Counted from the first letter of the stretch, positions 9,591-20,216 are shown. The stretch is 64,000 bases of DNA from Pseudoalteromonas sp. XMcav2-N (GCF_024124545.1 NZ_JAMXSF010000012.1:96823-160822), one strand, 5' to 3'. Notes: generated from the letters alone by a model not told the origin. Made by a program: numbers and translations.

Positions 9591-11431
9591 TGTGAATCTG
9601 GCTGAGGCGAAACAGATGCATCTTCCGGATGCTCCCAGCGCCATTGCTTCAGCCAGCTGATCATCCCAACACTACTCAAAGGTCTGGCAAAATAATAGCC
9701 CTGCGCAGCAAAGGTATTCAGACTTTTCACAAACTGGAGTTGCTCTGGTGACTCAACGCCTTCACAGATCACTTTACATGCCTGGATCTGTTGCATTTCA
9801 ACAATGCCACGCACGACACTTTTAAACGACCCCTGATTGCCATGGTCAAGAGTGAGTGAGCGGCCCAGTTTGACATAATCAACTGTCAGCTGAGGTAGCT
9901 TCGACAAAGTAACCGGCGTTTCACCAAAACTGTCAATACACAGGCGTATTCCTATTGAACGTAACCGAGACACCATCGCGATACCCTGAGGGTCAAGGCT
10001 GGTAAATAAACTGGAAGGACATTCAATAATGAGATCCCCTGGCTTTAACTGATGCTCCAGCAGAACGTGATCAATAAACTCTATGAATTCTTCATGCAAC
10101 ATTTCCGGACCAAACAGATTCAAACTCAGTGGCATTGAAATACCTTCCACACGCAGCGCTAACGCAATCTCAGCTGCGCGCTCAATCACATACTGTGCAA
10201 CGGGTAATGCCAGCCCAGCGATGCGAATGTCCTCAATGAACTTGCCCGCTGCCAGAATTCCCTGTTTGGGATGTTGCCAACGCAACAGCAACTCAAGAAA
10301 TTCAATATCACCGTCTTCATTGCGCACAACAGGTTGAAAATACAGCTCCAGTTCTTTTCTGAAGTCAATATGAGCCAGCTCGGCCAGACGAGCCTGCTGC
10401 TCCAGTCGATTGATTTGCATTTGTTGCTGATAAGGTGCGATGGCGCTGTCAGGCTGACTATCCAGTGCTAAAAATGCGCAGGTTAACAGGTTTTCGAATT
10501 GTCCCTGTTCTTCGTCACAATTCACATAGCTGGCACGTGCCTTAACCTCTATCGTGCAGTTACCCACATTGAACGGCTTCAGCGTGCTTTCAATGATTTC
10601 GTTGATCATCTGCTCATGCAGGTGGTGCTGATTAACCAGACTACAGACAAATACAAAGTGCAGGCCGCCTAAATGTGCCAGCCGGGATACATCATTACCC
10701 AACGGCACTGGCATCACATCAGGATGCTGTAAATGTTGCTTTATACGGTTGGCCGACTGAGCCAGTAACAGATCGCCAAACTCCCGGCCAAGGTGAAAAT
10801 TCACCTGTTGAAATCCTTCAAGGCGGATCATGACTAACATAGCCGCACTGGGGTCTCGCTGCCGGAAGTCATAAAACGCACTGCGAAAGCCAGCCCTGTC
10901 GGGCAGCTCCAGAATGTCAGCCGTTTTACCCTCCTCGGTACCAGCCTGTTGCACCTGCACCTGAGGCATTCTTGCTAACATCAGTTCGGCCAGAAACATC
11001 GGTAATAAAGCGGCGACCAGTAAACCCGGTGTTAGCTGCCAATAAAGTACGCCAGCCAATGCCAATGCGGCGCCACAGGCACTGAGACAGGTGACCACCT
11101 GAAATCTCAGCTGTTCTGATCGCAGCGCCAGCCAGACATGTAACACCAGCAGCGGTGCCAGCAGGTAAGAAAAATAGTGTGTCGTATTGGCGAGGTATGC
11201 CAACACCACTGCGGTTGTAGTGGCATACAATAACCGGTGCAATGGCTGCTGACTGACGATAATGGCTGCAACACTGGCACTGAGTAAGGTCCCGGCTACA
11301 AACGCCACCAGCAAAGGTGACTGTGGGCCTGAGACTTGCCAGAAGGTAGCTGCCGACACCACCGGAGCGAACAGGACCAGAAGCAAGGTCATACTTATAT
11401 TACCATGTTTTAGCAGCGCACTTTTTGTCAT
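9587..11431 (-). CDS. Membrane GGDEF/EAL-type protein with degenerate catalytic motifs
   Basis: A 614-residue protein with several N-terminal membrane helices (about 10-150), a GGDEF-like domain (about 180-320) and an EAL-like domain (about 345-600). Both catalytic signatures are altered: GGDEF reads GGLHF, EAL reads ELL, and the metal-binding DDFG motif reads DSFG. The ELTES position reads ECPSS, while the later EGVE and QGYYFARP motifs are kept. This suggests it neither makes nor breaks cyclic-di-GMP and may instead bind a nucleotide or act as a scaffold (inference). It sits tail-to-tail with hutG and upstream of hutI on the same strand, with no obvious link to histidine use. Confidence 0.88.
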   Translation of the reverse strand: MTKSALLKHGNISMTLLLVLFAPVVSAATFWQVSGPQSPLLVAFVAGTLLSASVAAIIVSQQPLHRLLYATTTAVVLAYLANTTHYFSYLLAPLLVLHVWLALRSEQLRFQVVTCLSACGAALALAGVLYWQLTPGLLVAALLPMFLAELMLARMPQVQVQQAGTEEGKTADILELPDRAGFRSAFYDFRQRDPSAAMLVMIRLEGFQQVNFHLGREFGDLLLAQSANRIKQHLQHPDVMPVPLGNDVSRLAHLGGLHFVFVCSLVNQHHLHEQMINEIIESTLKPFNVGNCTIEVKARASYVNCDEEQGQFENLLTCAFLALDSQPDSAIAPYQQQMQINRLEQQARLAELAHIDFRKELELYFQPVVRNEDGDIEFLELLLRWQHPKQGILAAGKFIEDIRIAGLALPVAQYVIERAAEIALALRVEGISMPLSLNLFGPEMLHEEFIEFIDHVLLEHQLKPGDLIIECPSSLFTSLDPQGIAMVSRLRSIGIRLCIDSFGETPVTLSKLPQLTVDYVKLGRSLTLDHGNQGSFKSVVRGIVEMQQIQACKVICEGVESPEQLQFVKSLNTFAAQGYYFARPLSSVGMISWLKQWRWEHPEDASVSPQPDSH

Positions 11432-11455
11432 CGACAGACCATTGCGAAATTCATA

Positions 11456-12676
11456 CTATTGCACAAGTTTACCCGAAATCCAGGTATTTAACAGATCATT
11501 TACGCCAAACTGATAGCTCAGTTCAGCCGGGTGGCCGACCTGCCACAGCACCATATCAGCGCGCATACCCACTTTCAGACTCCCACGATCTGACAGCCCC
11601 AATGCCTTCGCTCCATGGCGAGTGACACCGAGCAGAGCTTCTTCAGGCGTCATACGGAACAAGGTACATGCCATGTTCAACATAAGACGTAAAGAACATA
11701 ATGGCGCAGTGCCCGGGTTGAAATCACTGGCAAGCGCAATCGGGACATTATGCTGACGCATCAGATCAATCGGTGGTAACTGTGTTTCACGCAGGAAATA
11801 AAAAGCCCCCGGTAATACCACGCCCACAGTCCCCGCTTTGGCCATCGCTTTAACGCCCGCTTCATCAAGGTACTCAATATGATCCGCAGACAGGCCGTTA
11901 AATTCCGCTACCAGCTCAGTGCCATGCTGATTGGACAGCTGCTCGGCATGACATTTCACTTTGATGCCCAGCTCAGTGGCTTTGGCAAACACGCGACGTG
12001 TTTGTTCATTACTGAAACCAACATTTTCACAAAATGCGTCGACCGCATCAGCCAGCGAACGCTCAGCGACCTGCGGCAGCATTTGCTCGCAAACCAGTTC
12101 AATGTAGCCATCGGCGTCATCCCGATATTCCGGTGGTAATGCATGCGCCCCCAGAAAAGTGCTTTGTACACTGACAGGGTGGTGTTCATCAAGCATGCGG
12201 TTGACTTCAAGCAGCTTGATTTCGCTTTCGCAATCCAGGCCATACCCGGATTTACTCTCAACTGTGGTCACCCCTTCTCTGAGCAGTGCATTAAGTCGCT
12301 CTTTACCAACCACAAACAACTGTTCATGATCCGCCGCACGGGTGGCTTTCATGGTGGTCGCAATGCCGCCCCCCTGCTGCGCGATTTCTTGATATGACAC
12401 ACCATTGAGGCGTTGTTCAAATTCTTGAGCCCGTGAGCCGGCAAATAAAATATGGGTGTGGCAGTCTATCAGGCCTGGTGTCATCCAGGCGCCCTTTGCT
12501 GAAATGGTGGGTGTTGATACCGCATCAAATTCTGGTAACTGAGCCTGCTCGCCAAGCCAGCAGATCACACCATCTTTGACCATGATGGCGCCATTTTCAA
12601 TCGCCCCATAAGGGCGCTCAATATCCGGGTCCATCGTTGCCAGATTGACATCCAGAACCACTAAATCTACTTCCAT
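11456..12676 (-). CDS. hutI: Imidazolonepropionase HutI
   Basis: HutI hydrolyses 4-imidazolone-5-propionate to formimidoylglutamate, the third step of histidine catabolism, in the cytoplasm. The 406-residue amidohydrolase shows the metal site IDCHTH (about residue 72), [11 protein letters not shown], the later KCHAEQ histidine region and ASDFNPG aspartate. The frame opens with GTG-GTG at 12682; ATG 12676 is preferred because gagg lies about 10 bp upstream. It is divergent from hutC with a HutC-type operator between them. hutH and hutU are not in this window. Confidence 0.95.
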   Translation of the reverse strand: MEVDLVVLDVNLATMDPDIERPYGAIENGAIMVKDGVICWLGEQAQLPEFDAVSTPTISAKGAWMTPGLIDCHTHILFAGSRAQEFEQRLNGVSYQEIAQQGGGIATTMKATRAADHEQLFVVGKERLNALLREGVTTVESKSGYGLDCESEIKLLEVNRMLDEHHPVSVQSTFLGAHALPPEYRDDADGYIELVCEQMLPQVAERSLADAVDAFCENVGFSNEQTRRVFAKATELGIKVKCHAEQLSNQHGTELVAEFNGLSADHIEYLDEAGVKAMAKAGTVGVVLPGAFYFLRETQLPPIDLMRQHNVPIALASDFNPGTAPLCSLRLMLNMACTLFRMTPEEALLGVTRHGAKALGLSDRGSLKVGMRADMVLWQVGHPAELSYQFGVNDLLNTWISGKLVQ

Positions 12677-12728
12677 CACCACTCAAATCCTCATCACTAA
12701 ATTGCTGATTTGAGTGTAGCAAGAATAC

Positions 12729-12740
12729 TTGTATATACAA
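12729..12740. promoter_or_regulatory. HutC operator between hutI and hutC
   Basis: The perfect palindrome TTGTATATACAA, within cTTGTATATACAAt, matches the known HutC operator pattern (CTTGTAT-x-TACAAG type). It lies in the 150-bp divergent region, about 53 bp before hutI and 87 bp before hutC, so it could repress both. Urocanate would be the expected inducer (family knowledge). Confidence 0.8.
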
Positions 12741-12826
12741 TAGAGGTGTGCCATGTTTATTAGCTGACTATGTTTACTCTCTCTAACGCAGAGTAGACTT
12801 TCCTTTACTAACCATGGCACGAGACT

Positions 12827-13537
12827 GTGACAACGCAACCTAAATTCGCTCAGATAAAACAACATATTATTGCCCAGATCCGCAGTGGTACCTGGCAAGA
12901 GGATCAGCAGGTTCCCTCAGAAAATGCGCTGTCGGCACAATTCAGAGTCAGCCGTATGACCGCCAGGCGCGCGCTCAGTGAACTGACCGATGCAGGCATA
13001 CTCACCCGCAGCCAGGGTTTGGGCACCTTTGTTGCTAAGTTTAAGTCACAATCTTCCCTACTGGAGATCCGTAACATCGCCGATGAGGTAAAAGAGCGTG
13101 GAGGCAATTACACCTGTGTTGTGCTGTCATTGGAGTCCATCGCAGCCATTGCCCCCATCGCCATTGCACTGGGTGTCGACATGGACAGTCAGGTCTACCG
13201 TAGCGTGCTGGTACACCATGATAATGAACAGCCTTTGCAGGTTGAGGAGCGCTTCGTCAACCCTCAGCTGGCGCCGGACTATCTGCAACAAGATTTCACT
13301 CAGATCACGCCACACGAATATCTGATACAGATTGCACCGCTTACGGAGGCTCGCCACACCGTTGAGGCGATCATGCCCGGGCCCGACATTTGTCAGTGGT
13401 TAAATATGTTTCATGAAGAGCCCTGCCTGCAACTGATCCGCAGAACCTGGTCGCAAGGAGGTATTGTCAGCTTTGCCCGACTCATCTCACCGGGCAGTAA
13501 GTACCGTCTGGGTGGTCATCTGACATTTAAAAAGTAA
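12827..13537 (+). CDS. hutC: Histidine utilization repressor HutC (GntR family)
   Basis: A 236-residue transcription factor with an N-terminal winged helix-turn-helix (PSENALSAQFRVSRMTARRAL, spanning about residues 29-49) and a C-terminal UTRA effector domain (about 90-235, ending YRLGGHL). HutC represses hut genes until urocanate binds. The start is a GTG; the nearby ATG at 12814 is out of frame. Convergent with the next gene, only 6 bp apart, with no terminator visible. Confidence 0.93.
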   Translation: MTTQPKFAQIKQHIIAQIRSGTWQEDQQVPSENALSAQFRVSRMTARRALSELTDAGILTRSQGLGTFVAKFKSQSSLLEIRNIADEVKERGGNYTCVVLSLESIAAIAPIAIALGVDMDSQVYRSVLVHHDNEQPLQVEERFVNPQLAPDYLQQDFTQITPHEYLIQIAPLTEARHTVEAIMPGPDICQWLNMFHEEPCLQLIRRTWSQGGIVSFARLISPGSKYRLGGHLTFKK

Positions 13538-13543
13538 ACAGGG

Positions 13544-14305
13544 TCAGATGGTATGCTGATAGGTGAACCCCAGTTCGCCAATCATGGCGCCGTCAATGAT
13601 CCGCTCTTTACTGCCATCACTGGCAAAACTCGGTGGGGTTGTGCCTGAGCGCTCGCAGTGCGCCTGATAGTAGGTTTGCTTGACAGGGTGCTCGGGCGCG
13701 CACACATTGTACACTGACTGAGCCTTGGGCCAGTTTGTGAGTACCGTCATGATGGCTGAAACCACATCATCCCGGTGGACCATATTGACACGCTCCTGAC
13801 TGGCACTGCGCAGCGCTTTCCCGGCAATAAACTGTCCGGGCTCTCGCCCAGGCCCGACTAACCCCGCTAATCTCAGAACTTTTCCGCCACGCTCTAACAC
13901 CAGCTGTTCAGCCTGTTGTAAAATACGCTGGCGCTGAGAGTCCATCGCTGCCAGTGCACCACGCTCGGTATACACACCATCTGCCTCAGCATAAACGCCG
14001 GTACTGGAGCACAGCAAGAACCCCTGCATGTCGAGTTCACTCGCCAAAGCCAGTGTCGCTTCGAGTGTAAGCAAATAATTACTGTCCTCGCGACGTGCCC
14101 CCGGCGGCATGGCGCACAGCCAGAACGCCTGTTGCAATGACACATCATGGATCAGGGCGTCACCATTATGTACCAGCTGTCTCGATAACGCATCATCATG
14201 TGGCTGTCGGCGGGTTGCCTGCACTTGCCAGCCAGCGCGAGCAGCAGCCTGTGCCGTCGGCATACCCAGCCAGCCAGCGCCAGCTACAACGAGTCTATTG
14301 AACAT
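13544..14305 (-). CDS. NAD(P)-binding SDR/epimerase-like protein, YeeZ family
   Basis: A 253-residue Rossmann protein beginning MFNRLVVAGAGWLGMP; the glycine-rich GAGWLG binds NAD(P). It follows E. coli YeeZ through SSTGVYAE, LRLAGLVGPGR, GQFIAGK, VNMVHRDDV, YNVCAPEHP and the C-terminal ELGFTYQ. The atypical-SDR YxxxK is not obvious, and the reaction is unknown. The longer frame from 14383 is rejected because ATG 14305 has an aggaaa site at the right spacing and matches the family start. It faces hutC tail-to-tail. Confidence 0.82.
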   Translation of the reverse strand: MFNRLVVAGAGWLGMPTAQAAARAGWQVQATRRQPHDDALSRQLVHNGDALIHDVSLQQAFWLCAMPPGARREDSNYLLTLEATLALASELDMQGFLLCSSTGVYAEADGVYTERGALAAMDSQRQRILQQAEQLVLERGGKVLRLAGLVGPGREPGQFIAGKALRSASQERVNMVHRDDVVSAIMTVLTNWPKAQSVYNVCAPEHPVKQTYYQAHCERSGTTPPSFASDGSKERIIDGAMIGELGFTYQHTI

Positions 14306-14420
14306 GTCTTTTTCCTGTGATTTTGAGCGTTGCCTGCATGATGCACCAGCCAACACCACAGTGGCAATACCATGGCTCAACACAGTAAGTAAGAAAAACG
14401 GCTGATTTATTGCTAAAAGT

Positions 14421-14447
14421 TAAAGTATCTGTCCCCATTGCCGATTA
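14421..14447 (+). promoter_or_regulatory. Sigma-28 (FliA) type promoter
   Basis: TAAAGTAT (14421-14428), an 11-base spacer and GCCGATTA (14440-14447) match TAAAGTTT-N11-GCCGATAA with two mismatches. It lies about 115 bp upstream of the chemoreceptor ATG and would tie that receptor to the flagellar regulon. Confidence 0.75.
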
Positions 14448-14561
14448 TTGATGTAAAGATTTTTCGCCAAGTGTTATCAATCAATCGCCGTAAATTGTAG
14501 CCTTCTGGGGTGAGATATGGTTTGATTAAAGCTTGCCTGATCCCAAGAAAAAGAAAAACGC

Positions 14562-16592
14562 ATGTTAGTAAATTTATCTCTTCGAAAAAAAATCCTCCTG
14601 TTAATTGGTGGTACCATCTCCATTTTGCTGGTTGTTGCGTCTGGGTATTTTGTTAACCACATTGCACACCTCTCCAGAGAAGGCATTGAGCGTGAAGCCC
14701 AAAGCCATTTGTATGCTGAAAAACTGTCAATGGAGTCTTTCTTTACCCGATATGGTGCAATTGTAGAAACTTTCGTGACCAATCCGCATAATGTGAACTG
14801 GTTCAATGAATATACCGAGCGCGAAAAACCACTCAGCGCAGATCTGGGATATCAGGAAGTAAATCAGGATTTTATTCGTATCTCGGCCAGTGATGAGAAT
14901 ATCCTCTCGGCCTTTATGGCATCAGCAAAAACAGGCGAATATTTCAAAGAAAACGAACGTACGTCAAATTATGCTGACGGCCGTCCTTATTACTCATATA
15001 AACGTCCGTGGTGGCAGGACGCGTTAAGCCACGGCGGGTTATATGTTGGTGCGGTATCAGTTGATATTAATACCGGTGCAGTCTCAGCGGTGGTGCAGCA
15101 GCCGGTCTATAATGCACAACGCGAACTCGTTGCCGTGGGTGGCGTAGATCTGCAAATTAATAAAATCAGTGAGCTGGTCGAGCAGATCCAGTTCGATGGT
15201 CAGGGCTACGGCTTCTTACTAGACCACAACTATAAAGTCGTCCACCTGTCCAAACGGACAGGTCATCAGCTGTCTATCACCGATGAGGGCCCAAATGGCA
15301 AAGAAGGTCTGGAAGCACTGGAGAGACAGTTTGCCGATACGCAAGGTTTTGCAGAGCTTAATCGCGCGATGCGTTCAGAAGGCGCCGGAGCAGCTAAGGT
15401 CACCTTAAAAGGTGTTGACTACTATGTGGTCTTCAACAATGTGAAGCTGGATAAACCTATCCTCGACTGGCATTTGGGCATTCTTATTCCTGTTAGTCTG
15501 ATTGAAGAGCCAGTTAACGATGCAGTAATGAGTACCGTCACAGCCGTGATCATCATTCTCGCCATTATTGTTGCGATGATATTATGGGCAACGCAAATGA
15601 TTGCAGCGCCGATCACAACGCTGACCAATACCATGCGTGATATCGCCTCTGGTGAAGGTGACCTGACCCGTCGTATCGACATCAACAGCCAGGATGAAGT
15701 CGGCCAGCTGGCGCATCATATGAACACCTTTATCGACAAGCTGCGCAGCATGATGCTGGACACGGCTGCACAGGCACAACAACTCAGCGGTGCCGCTGCG
15801 CAATTGCAAGACGTCTCTACCAACACCAACAACGAGATCCAGCAAGAGAAAGAGCAAGTTGACAGTGTCAGCGCCGCAGTGACAGAAATGGCTGCCACGG
15901 TGACGGAGATTTCCCGCAATGCCCATGAAACCAATCGTGCAGCGGATCTGGTACAGAGCATGACCAATGATGGTGCTTCCCGTTCTGGCCAGGCACAGGA
16001 AGTGATGACCGAGCTTGCCAGCCACATCGGAGAAGCAGCCAAAGTTGTGGCCGGCCTGGAGCAGGAAACCAGTAACATTGGCGCCGTGATTGATGTTATC
16101 AATGGCATTGCAGAGCAGACCAACCTGCTTGCCTTAAACGCCGCCATTGAGGCTGCTCGTGCTGGTGAACAGGGCCGTGGTTTCGCGGTGGTTGCTGACG
16201 AAGTTCGCAGTCTGGCAAGTCGTACACAAGAGTCGACCGACGATATCCGCAATATGATCTCACGCCTGCAACAGATTGCTCAGCAGGCTTCGGTCATGAT
16301 GCAACAAGGTCAGGAGCGAGCCGAAGGCTCCGTTGGACAAACTCAGGAAGTGCTGGACGCACTGCGTAATATCACGGAGTCGGTTAGTACGGTACAAGAT
16401 CAAAGTCATCAGATTGCGACCTCAACGGAAGAACAAACCGTCGTGGCCGAAGACATTAATAACAGCCTTAATGCCATTAACGATCTGGTGAACAGTACTG
16501 CCAACCATGCCCATTTACTGGCAGATGAGGCCCGAGATTTGAACAGTCTGGCTAAAGCCCTGAACAATACCGTAAATCAGTTCAAACTGTAG
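14562..16592 (+). CDS. Methyl-accepting chemotaxis protein with dCache_1 sensor domain
   Basis: A 676-residue receptor: TM1 near residues 12-32, a double-Cache periplasmic domain (about 35-320), TM2 near 325-347, HAMP (about 348-400, with GEGDLTRRI), and a signalling domain with the [15 protein letters not shown] tip. In the distal-pocket region (about residues 143-155) the spacing Y-x4-R-x-W-W-x-D, followed by a VGGVDL aspartate about 45 residues on, resembles the amino-acid-binding dCache motif Y-x4-R-x-W-Y-x-D...D. The second aromatic is Trp, not Tyr. Amino acid sensing is therefore a reasonable guess. A sigma-28-like promoter precedes it and a strong terminator follows. Confidence 0.94.
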   Translation: MLVNLSLRKKILLLIGGTISILLVVASGYFVNHIAHLSREGIEREAQSHLYAEKLSMESFFTRYGAIVETFVTNPHNVNWFNEYTEREKPLSADLGYQEVNQDFIRISASDENILSAFMASAKTGEYFKENERTSNYADGRPYYSYKRPWWQDALSHGGLYVGAVSVDINTGAVSAVVQQPVYNAQRELVAVGGVDLQINKISELVEQIQFDGQGYGFLLDHNYKVVHLSKRTGHQLSITDEGPNGKEGLEALERQFADTQGFAELNRAMRSEGAGAAKVTLKGVDYYVVFNNVKLDKPILDWHLGILIPVSLIEEPVNDAVMSTVTAVIIILAIIVAMILWATQMIAAPITTLTNTMRDIASGEGDLTRRIDINSQDEVGQLAHHMNTFIDKLRSMMLDTAAQAQQLSGAAAQLQDVSTNTNNEIQQEKEQVDSVSAAVTEMAATVTEISRNAHETNRAADLVQSMTNDGASRSGQAQEVMTELASHIGEAAKVVAGLEQETSNIGAVIDVINGIAEQTNLLALNAAIEAARAGEQGRGFAVVADEVRSLASRTQESTDDIRNMISRLQQIAQQASVMMQQGQERAEGSVGQTQEVLDALRNITESVSTVQDQSHQIATSTEEQTVVAEDINNSLNAINDLVNSTANHAHLLADEARDLNSLAKALNNTVNQFKL

Positions 16593-16601
16593 TAATACGT
16601 C

Positions 16602-16629
16602 GCTAGCCCGAATGCCGGGCTAGCACCTT
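16602..16629 (+). terminator. Intrinsic terminator after chemoreceptor
   Basis: The nine-pair stem gctagcccg / cgggctagc with loop aatgc is followed by acctttttg. Confidence 0.8.
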
Positions 16630-16731
16630 TTTGCCCGCTTCTATCACGACTCACCCATTGCCAAAACTTGACTAATGCACTGTTGCAGACGATCACTTAT
16701 AGGGTGACTCTTTGCAATATCGTGCTTAATT

Positions 16732-18681
16732 ATGTTTAAAAACCTCAAACTGGCGCAGATGCTTGCGTACTCATTTGGCGCCCTCATCGCTCTGATGACG
16801 GTGATTTCTATCTCTGCCTACCTTGGGCTTAATACCGGTTATAACAACTTCGTCGAATATCGTACATTGGCACGCAATGCCAATTTAAGCGGCCGTCTGC
16901 AGGCGAATTTACTGATGGTGCGCCTCAATGCACTCAAATACCTGAAAGAGCAGAGCACAACCAACATTAATGAATTTAATGAGCGTTTTGATTTGCTCAA
17001 GGAACTCATGGATCAGGCCCAGGCAAGTATCTCGGATACCAGTTACCAAAGCCAACTCAATAGCAGTGCGAGCGACATTGAAGAATATCGGCGAGCATTC
17101 GAGCAAATTGTCCAATTATACGCTAAACGCAATGACATAGTAACCAACCAGCTAGATGTCAAAGGCGTACAAATGCGCACCATACTCAGCGACGTGATCA
17201 ACAATGCACATCAACAAAACAATAATGAAGCCTTGTTCGCAGCGGCCCGGTTGCAAGAAACGCTGTTGCTCGGCCGTTTATACGTGGTCAAATTTCTAGT
17301 GACAAACACAGACAAGGATTACCAACGCGCCATTGAGGAATTTAGCCAACTGGCAGCTCTGCTGGACGAACAGGCCGGAGCATTTGCTTGGCAACCGGTG
17401 CAGGGCATGCTTGTTGAGTTCTTACAGCACAAACTCGATTACATTACTGCCGTCAAAGCCGTGAACCAGACCATATTGCAGCGTAACCAATTAATCTCAC
17501 AAAAACTCAATGTCATTGGCCCCCAGGTAGCTAATACACTGGAAGAGATTAAACTGGATGTTAAAGCCCGTCAGGACGAGCTCGGCCCTCAAGCGCAAAG
17601 CACCAGTGAGCAGGCGGTCATGCTGGTTACTACAGTGTCGGTTTTGGTGGTGTTCGCAGGCGCGTTCCTGAGCTGGTATGTCAGCAACTTACTACGCGAG
17701 CCCATAGGCGGCGAGCCAAGAGAAATAGAGGCTCTGGCCAAAGCCATCGCTAAAGGCGATCTCAGTTACCAATTTGCGACCTCGAATACCACAGGCATAT
17801 ATCGGGCGATGTCCGAAATGACAACCACATTGCGGGACATAGTGAGTAAAATCAAATCTGCTACCATCACATTAAATGATACGACCGGTGCAATGATTTC
17901 AATCACTGAGAAAACCAAAAGTGAGACCGATCAACAGCAAGATCAACTGACCCAAAGTGCCACAGCGATGCAACAAATGAGTGCGACCGTACAGGAGATC
18001 ACGCAGAGCGCGCAACTGGCTGCCGACGCAGCCACAGAAGCTGATCAGCAATCCCAGAGCGGGATCCAGGTGGTACAAACGTCCCGTGAAGCCATGAGTG
18101 AACTGGTGGGCAGTATTCAACAAGTCAGCGAGGCCATTACCCAGTTAGAAAACGAGACGGAGTCGGTCGGCTCCATTTTGGATGTGATCCGCAGTATTGC
18201 AGACCAAACCAACCTGCTGGCACTCAATGCGGCAATCGAAGCCGCGCGGGCTGGCGAGCAAGGCCGGGGCTTTGCCGTGGTGGCCGATGAAGTGCGCAGT
18301 CTGGCCAGCCGTACGCAGCAAAGTACCGAAGAGATCCAGGCGATGATCTCGCGCTTACAAAACGAGGCAAAACGTTCAGTAGAGCATATGCAGCGCAATG
18401 TTGACCATGCGGAGAACTCCGCGGAGCAAACCGAACACGCCGGCGCAACGTTACAAGCAATTTGCGGCTCAATCAGCACCATCCGCGAAATGAATTTACA
18501 AATTGCCAGCGCATCAGAGGAGCAGAATACGGTCTCAATGCAAATATCTGAAAGTGTCACCCATGTCAGTGAGAGTGCCGCAGAAACAGCGCAAGGGGCA
18601 CAGCAAGTGTCTCAGGACGCCAAGGCGCTGAGCCACATTGCCCGTGAACTGAACACCCTGGTGGACCAATTTAGGCTGTAG
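16732..18681 (+). CDS. Methyl-accepting chemotaxis protein with long helical periplasmic domain
   Basis: A 649-residue receptor: TM1 near residues 9-30, an all-alpha extracytoplasmic region to about 300 (two four-helix-like modules), TM2 near 300-322, and a HAMP of the IGGEP...IAKGDLS variety (about 325-375). The signalling domain has the [15 protein letters not shown] tip (about 505-520). The ligand is unknown. The C-terminal residues DQFRL are not an obvious CheR-tethering pentapeptide. It lies 139 bp after the preceding receptor, behind that gene's terminator, so it probably has its own promoter; I could not find a convincing sigma-28 match. Confidence 0.93.
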   Translation: MFKNLKLAQMLAYSFGALIALMTVISISAYLGLNTGYNNFVEYRTLARNANLSGRLQANLLMVRLNALKYLKEQSTTNINEFNERFDLLKELMDQAQASISDTSYQSQLNSSASDIEEYRRAFEQIVQLYAKRNDIVTNQLDVKGVQMRTILSDVINNAHQQNNNEALFAAARLQETLLLGRLYVVKFLVTNTDKDYQRAIEEFSQLAALLDEQAGAFAWQPVQGMLVEFLQHKLDYITAVKAVNQTILQRNQLISQKLNVIGPQVANTLEEIKLDVKARQDELGPQAQSTSEQAVMLVTTVSVLVVFAGAFLSWYVSNLLREPIGGEPREIEALAKAIAKGDLSYQFATSNTTGIYRAMSEMTTTLRDIVSKIKSATITLNDTTGAMISITEKTKSETDQQQDQLTQSATAMQQMSATVQEITQSAQLAADAATEADQQSQSGIQVVQTSREAMSELVGSIQQVSEAITQLENETESVGSILDVIRSIADQTNLLALNAAIEAARAGEQGRGFAVVADEVRSLASRTQQSTEEIQAMISRLQNEAKRSVEHMQRNVDHAENSAEQTEHAGATLQAICGSISTIREMNLQIASASEEQNTVSMQISESVTHVSESAAETAQGAQQVSQDAKALSHIARELNTLVDQFRL

Positions 18682-18726
18682 GGTCTGACAAGATGGGGCA
18701 GTGAGCGCCATCACCAGCCCTTCCTT

Positions 18727-18740
18727 TTGCTTTAGATCAA
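18727..18740 (+). promoter_or_regulatory. FNR/Anr-like box upstream of hemN
   Basis: TTGCT-TTAG-ATCAA matches the FNR consensus TTGAT-N4-ATCAA at nine of ten positions. A -10-like TACACT lies at 18763-18768, which would place the start of transcription near 18775, about 41.5 bp from the box centre: class II activator geometry. Confidence 0.6.
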
Positions 18741-18798
18741 CGCCCCAAAGCACAACTTTGCTTACACTAATCTTCTCAATAGCAAAGAGAGTGCGATC

Positions 18799-20169
18799 GT
18801 GATTAAATTACCTCAGTGGGATGACTCCCTTATCAACAAATACAATATCTCAGGCCCCAGATATACATCCTATCCAACAGCCCTGTCACTTGAATCGGGT
18901 TATACTCAGGCCGATCTGGTTGATGCCATCGCACACTCAGACACCCGTGCACTGTCGTTGTATATTCATATCCCATTCTGTCACCAGCTTTGCTATTACT
19001 GTGGCTGTAATAAGATTATTACCCGACATCAGTCCAAGGCCGACGTATACCTCGACCATCTGGAATTGGAGATAGCCGCTCAGGCACCGCTCTTTAAAGC
19101 GTATCAGGTTGAGCAATTGCACCTGGGGGGCGGCACCCCCACCTTTCTGACCACAGCGCAAATGACACGCCTGGTCACCATGCTGGAGCAGCACTTCACC
19201 TTCACACCAACTGCCCAGCGCGGCATTGAAATCGATCCCAGATCACTGGCCGAAGACATGCTGCCAGCACTGAAAGCGCTCGGCTTTAATCGGGTGTCAT
19301 TCGGGGTGCAGGATTTTAACGATCAGGTACAGGCCGCAGTCAATCGCCCGCAACAGATTGAAGAAGTACTGACACTACTGAAACAGGCCCGCGAACTGGG
19401 GTTTAAGTCTATTAATATGGACATGATCTACGGCCTGCCTCATCAGAGCGTCGAGTCCTATCGTGACACCATAGCGCAGCTGATTGAGTTAGGCCCTGAT
19501 CGGGTGTCGGTATTTAACTATGCCCACCTGCCAGACAGATTCGCCGCCCAGCGCAAGCTGAAAGATGCCGATATGCCGGGACCAAAAGAAAAGCTGGCTA
19601 TCTTTAAGCAAACGCTGGAACAGATGACCGCCGCAGGTTATCAGTTTATTGGCATGGACCATTTTGCAAAAACCGATGACGAACTGGCCGTTGCACAGAG
19701 ACATAATCACCTGCACCGCAACTTCCAGGGCTACACCACCCATGGTAACTGTGACTTGCTCGGTCTGGGCGTGTCGTCCATATCACAGATTGGCAATGCC
19801 ATTTTACAGAATGAAAAAGACCTGAAACCTTACTATCAGACCGTGACTGAGCGCCAGAGCGCCATTCATAAGGGCGTGCAACTCACCCGGGACGATGAAA
19901 TTCGCGCTGCGGCCATCAAACAGCTGATCTGTCACTTTGAACTCGATAAAGTGACCTTTTCCTCGGAATATGACATCGACTTTGACGACTATTTCGCAGA
20001 TGCCCTGATTGCGCTCCAGCCACTGGCAGACGATGGGTTGGTTGAGCTTAGCGAGCAACGCATAGAAGTCACGGCCAGAGGCAACCTGTTTATTCGTATC
20101 ATTTGCATGTGCTTTGATGCCTACCTGCAGCAACAGCTCAAAAACACCCGGTTTTCACGAGTGATTTGA
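18799..20169 (+). CDS. hemN: Oxygen-independent coproporphyrinogen III dehydrogenase HemN
   Basis: A radical SAM enzyme of haem biosynthesis that converts coproporphyrinogen III to protoporphyrinogen IX without oxygen. The 456-residue product carries the CHQLCYYC cluster motif (CxxxCxxC, about residues 61-68) followed by GC, the LGGGTPTFL SAM-contacting motif, and the C-terminal HemN domain. Full length compared with E. coli (457). The start is GTG, preceded by aaagaga. An FNR-like box 60-70 bp upstream fits anaerobic induction, as for hemN elsewhere. Confidence 0.96.
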   Translation: MIKLPQWDDSLINKYNISGPRYTSYPTALSLESGYTQADLVDAIAHSDTRALSLYIHIPFCHQLCYYCGCNKIITRHQSKADVYLDHLELEIAAQAPLFKAYQVEQLHLGGGTPTFLTTAQMTRLVTMLEQHFTFTPTAQRGIEIDPRSLAEDMLPALKALGFNRVSFGVQDFNDQVQAAVNRPQQIEEVLTLLKQARELGFKSINMDMIYGLPHQSVESYRDTIAQLIELGPDRVSVFNYAHLPDRFAAQRKLKDADMPGPKEKLAIFKQTLEQMTAAGYQFIGMDHFAKTDDELAVAQRHNHLHRNFQGYTTHGNCDLLGLGVSSISQIGNAILQNEKDLKPYYQTVTERQSAIHKGVQLTRDDEIRAAAIKQLICHFELDKVTFSSEYDIDFDDYFADALIALQPLADDGLVELSEQRIEVTARGNLFIRIICMCFDAYLQQQLKNTRFSRVI

Positions 20170-20216
20170 GCATAATAATGGCTGGAGTAGCACAATGCTG
20201 CGCAGCCACTTTTTCT

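Noticed and set aside
14306..14383. N-terminal extension of the YeeZ-like protein
   Set aside because: The Rossmann start MFNRLVVAGAGWLG at 14305 with its own ribosome binding site is the family N-terminus.
16640..16731. Possible sigma-28 promoter before the receptor at 16732
   Set aside because: A GACGATCA element is present but no TAAA element lies at the required distance.
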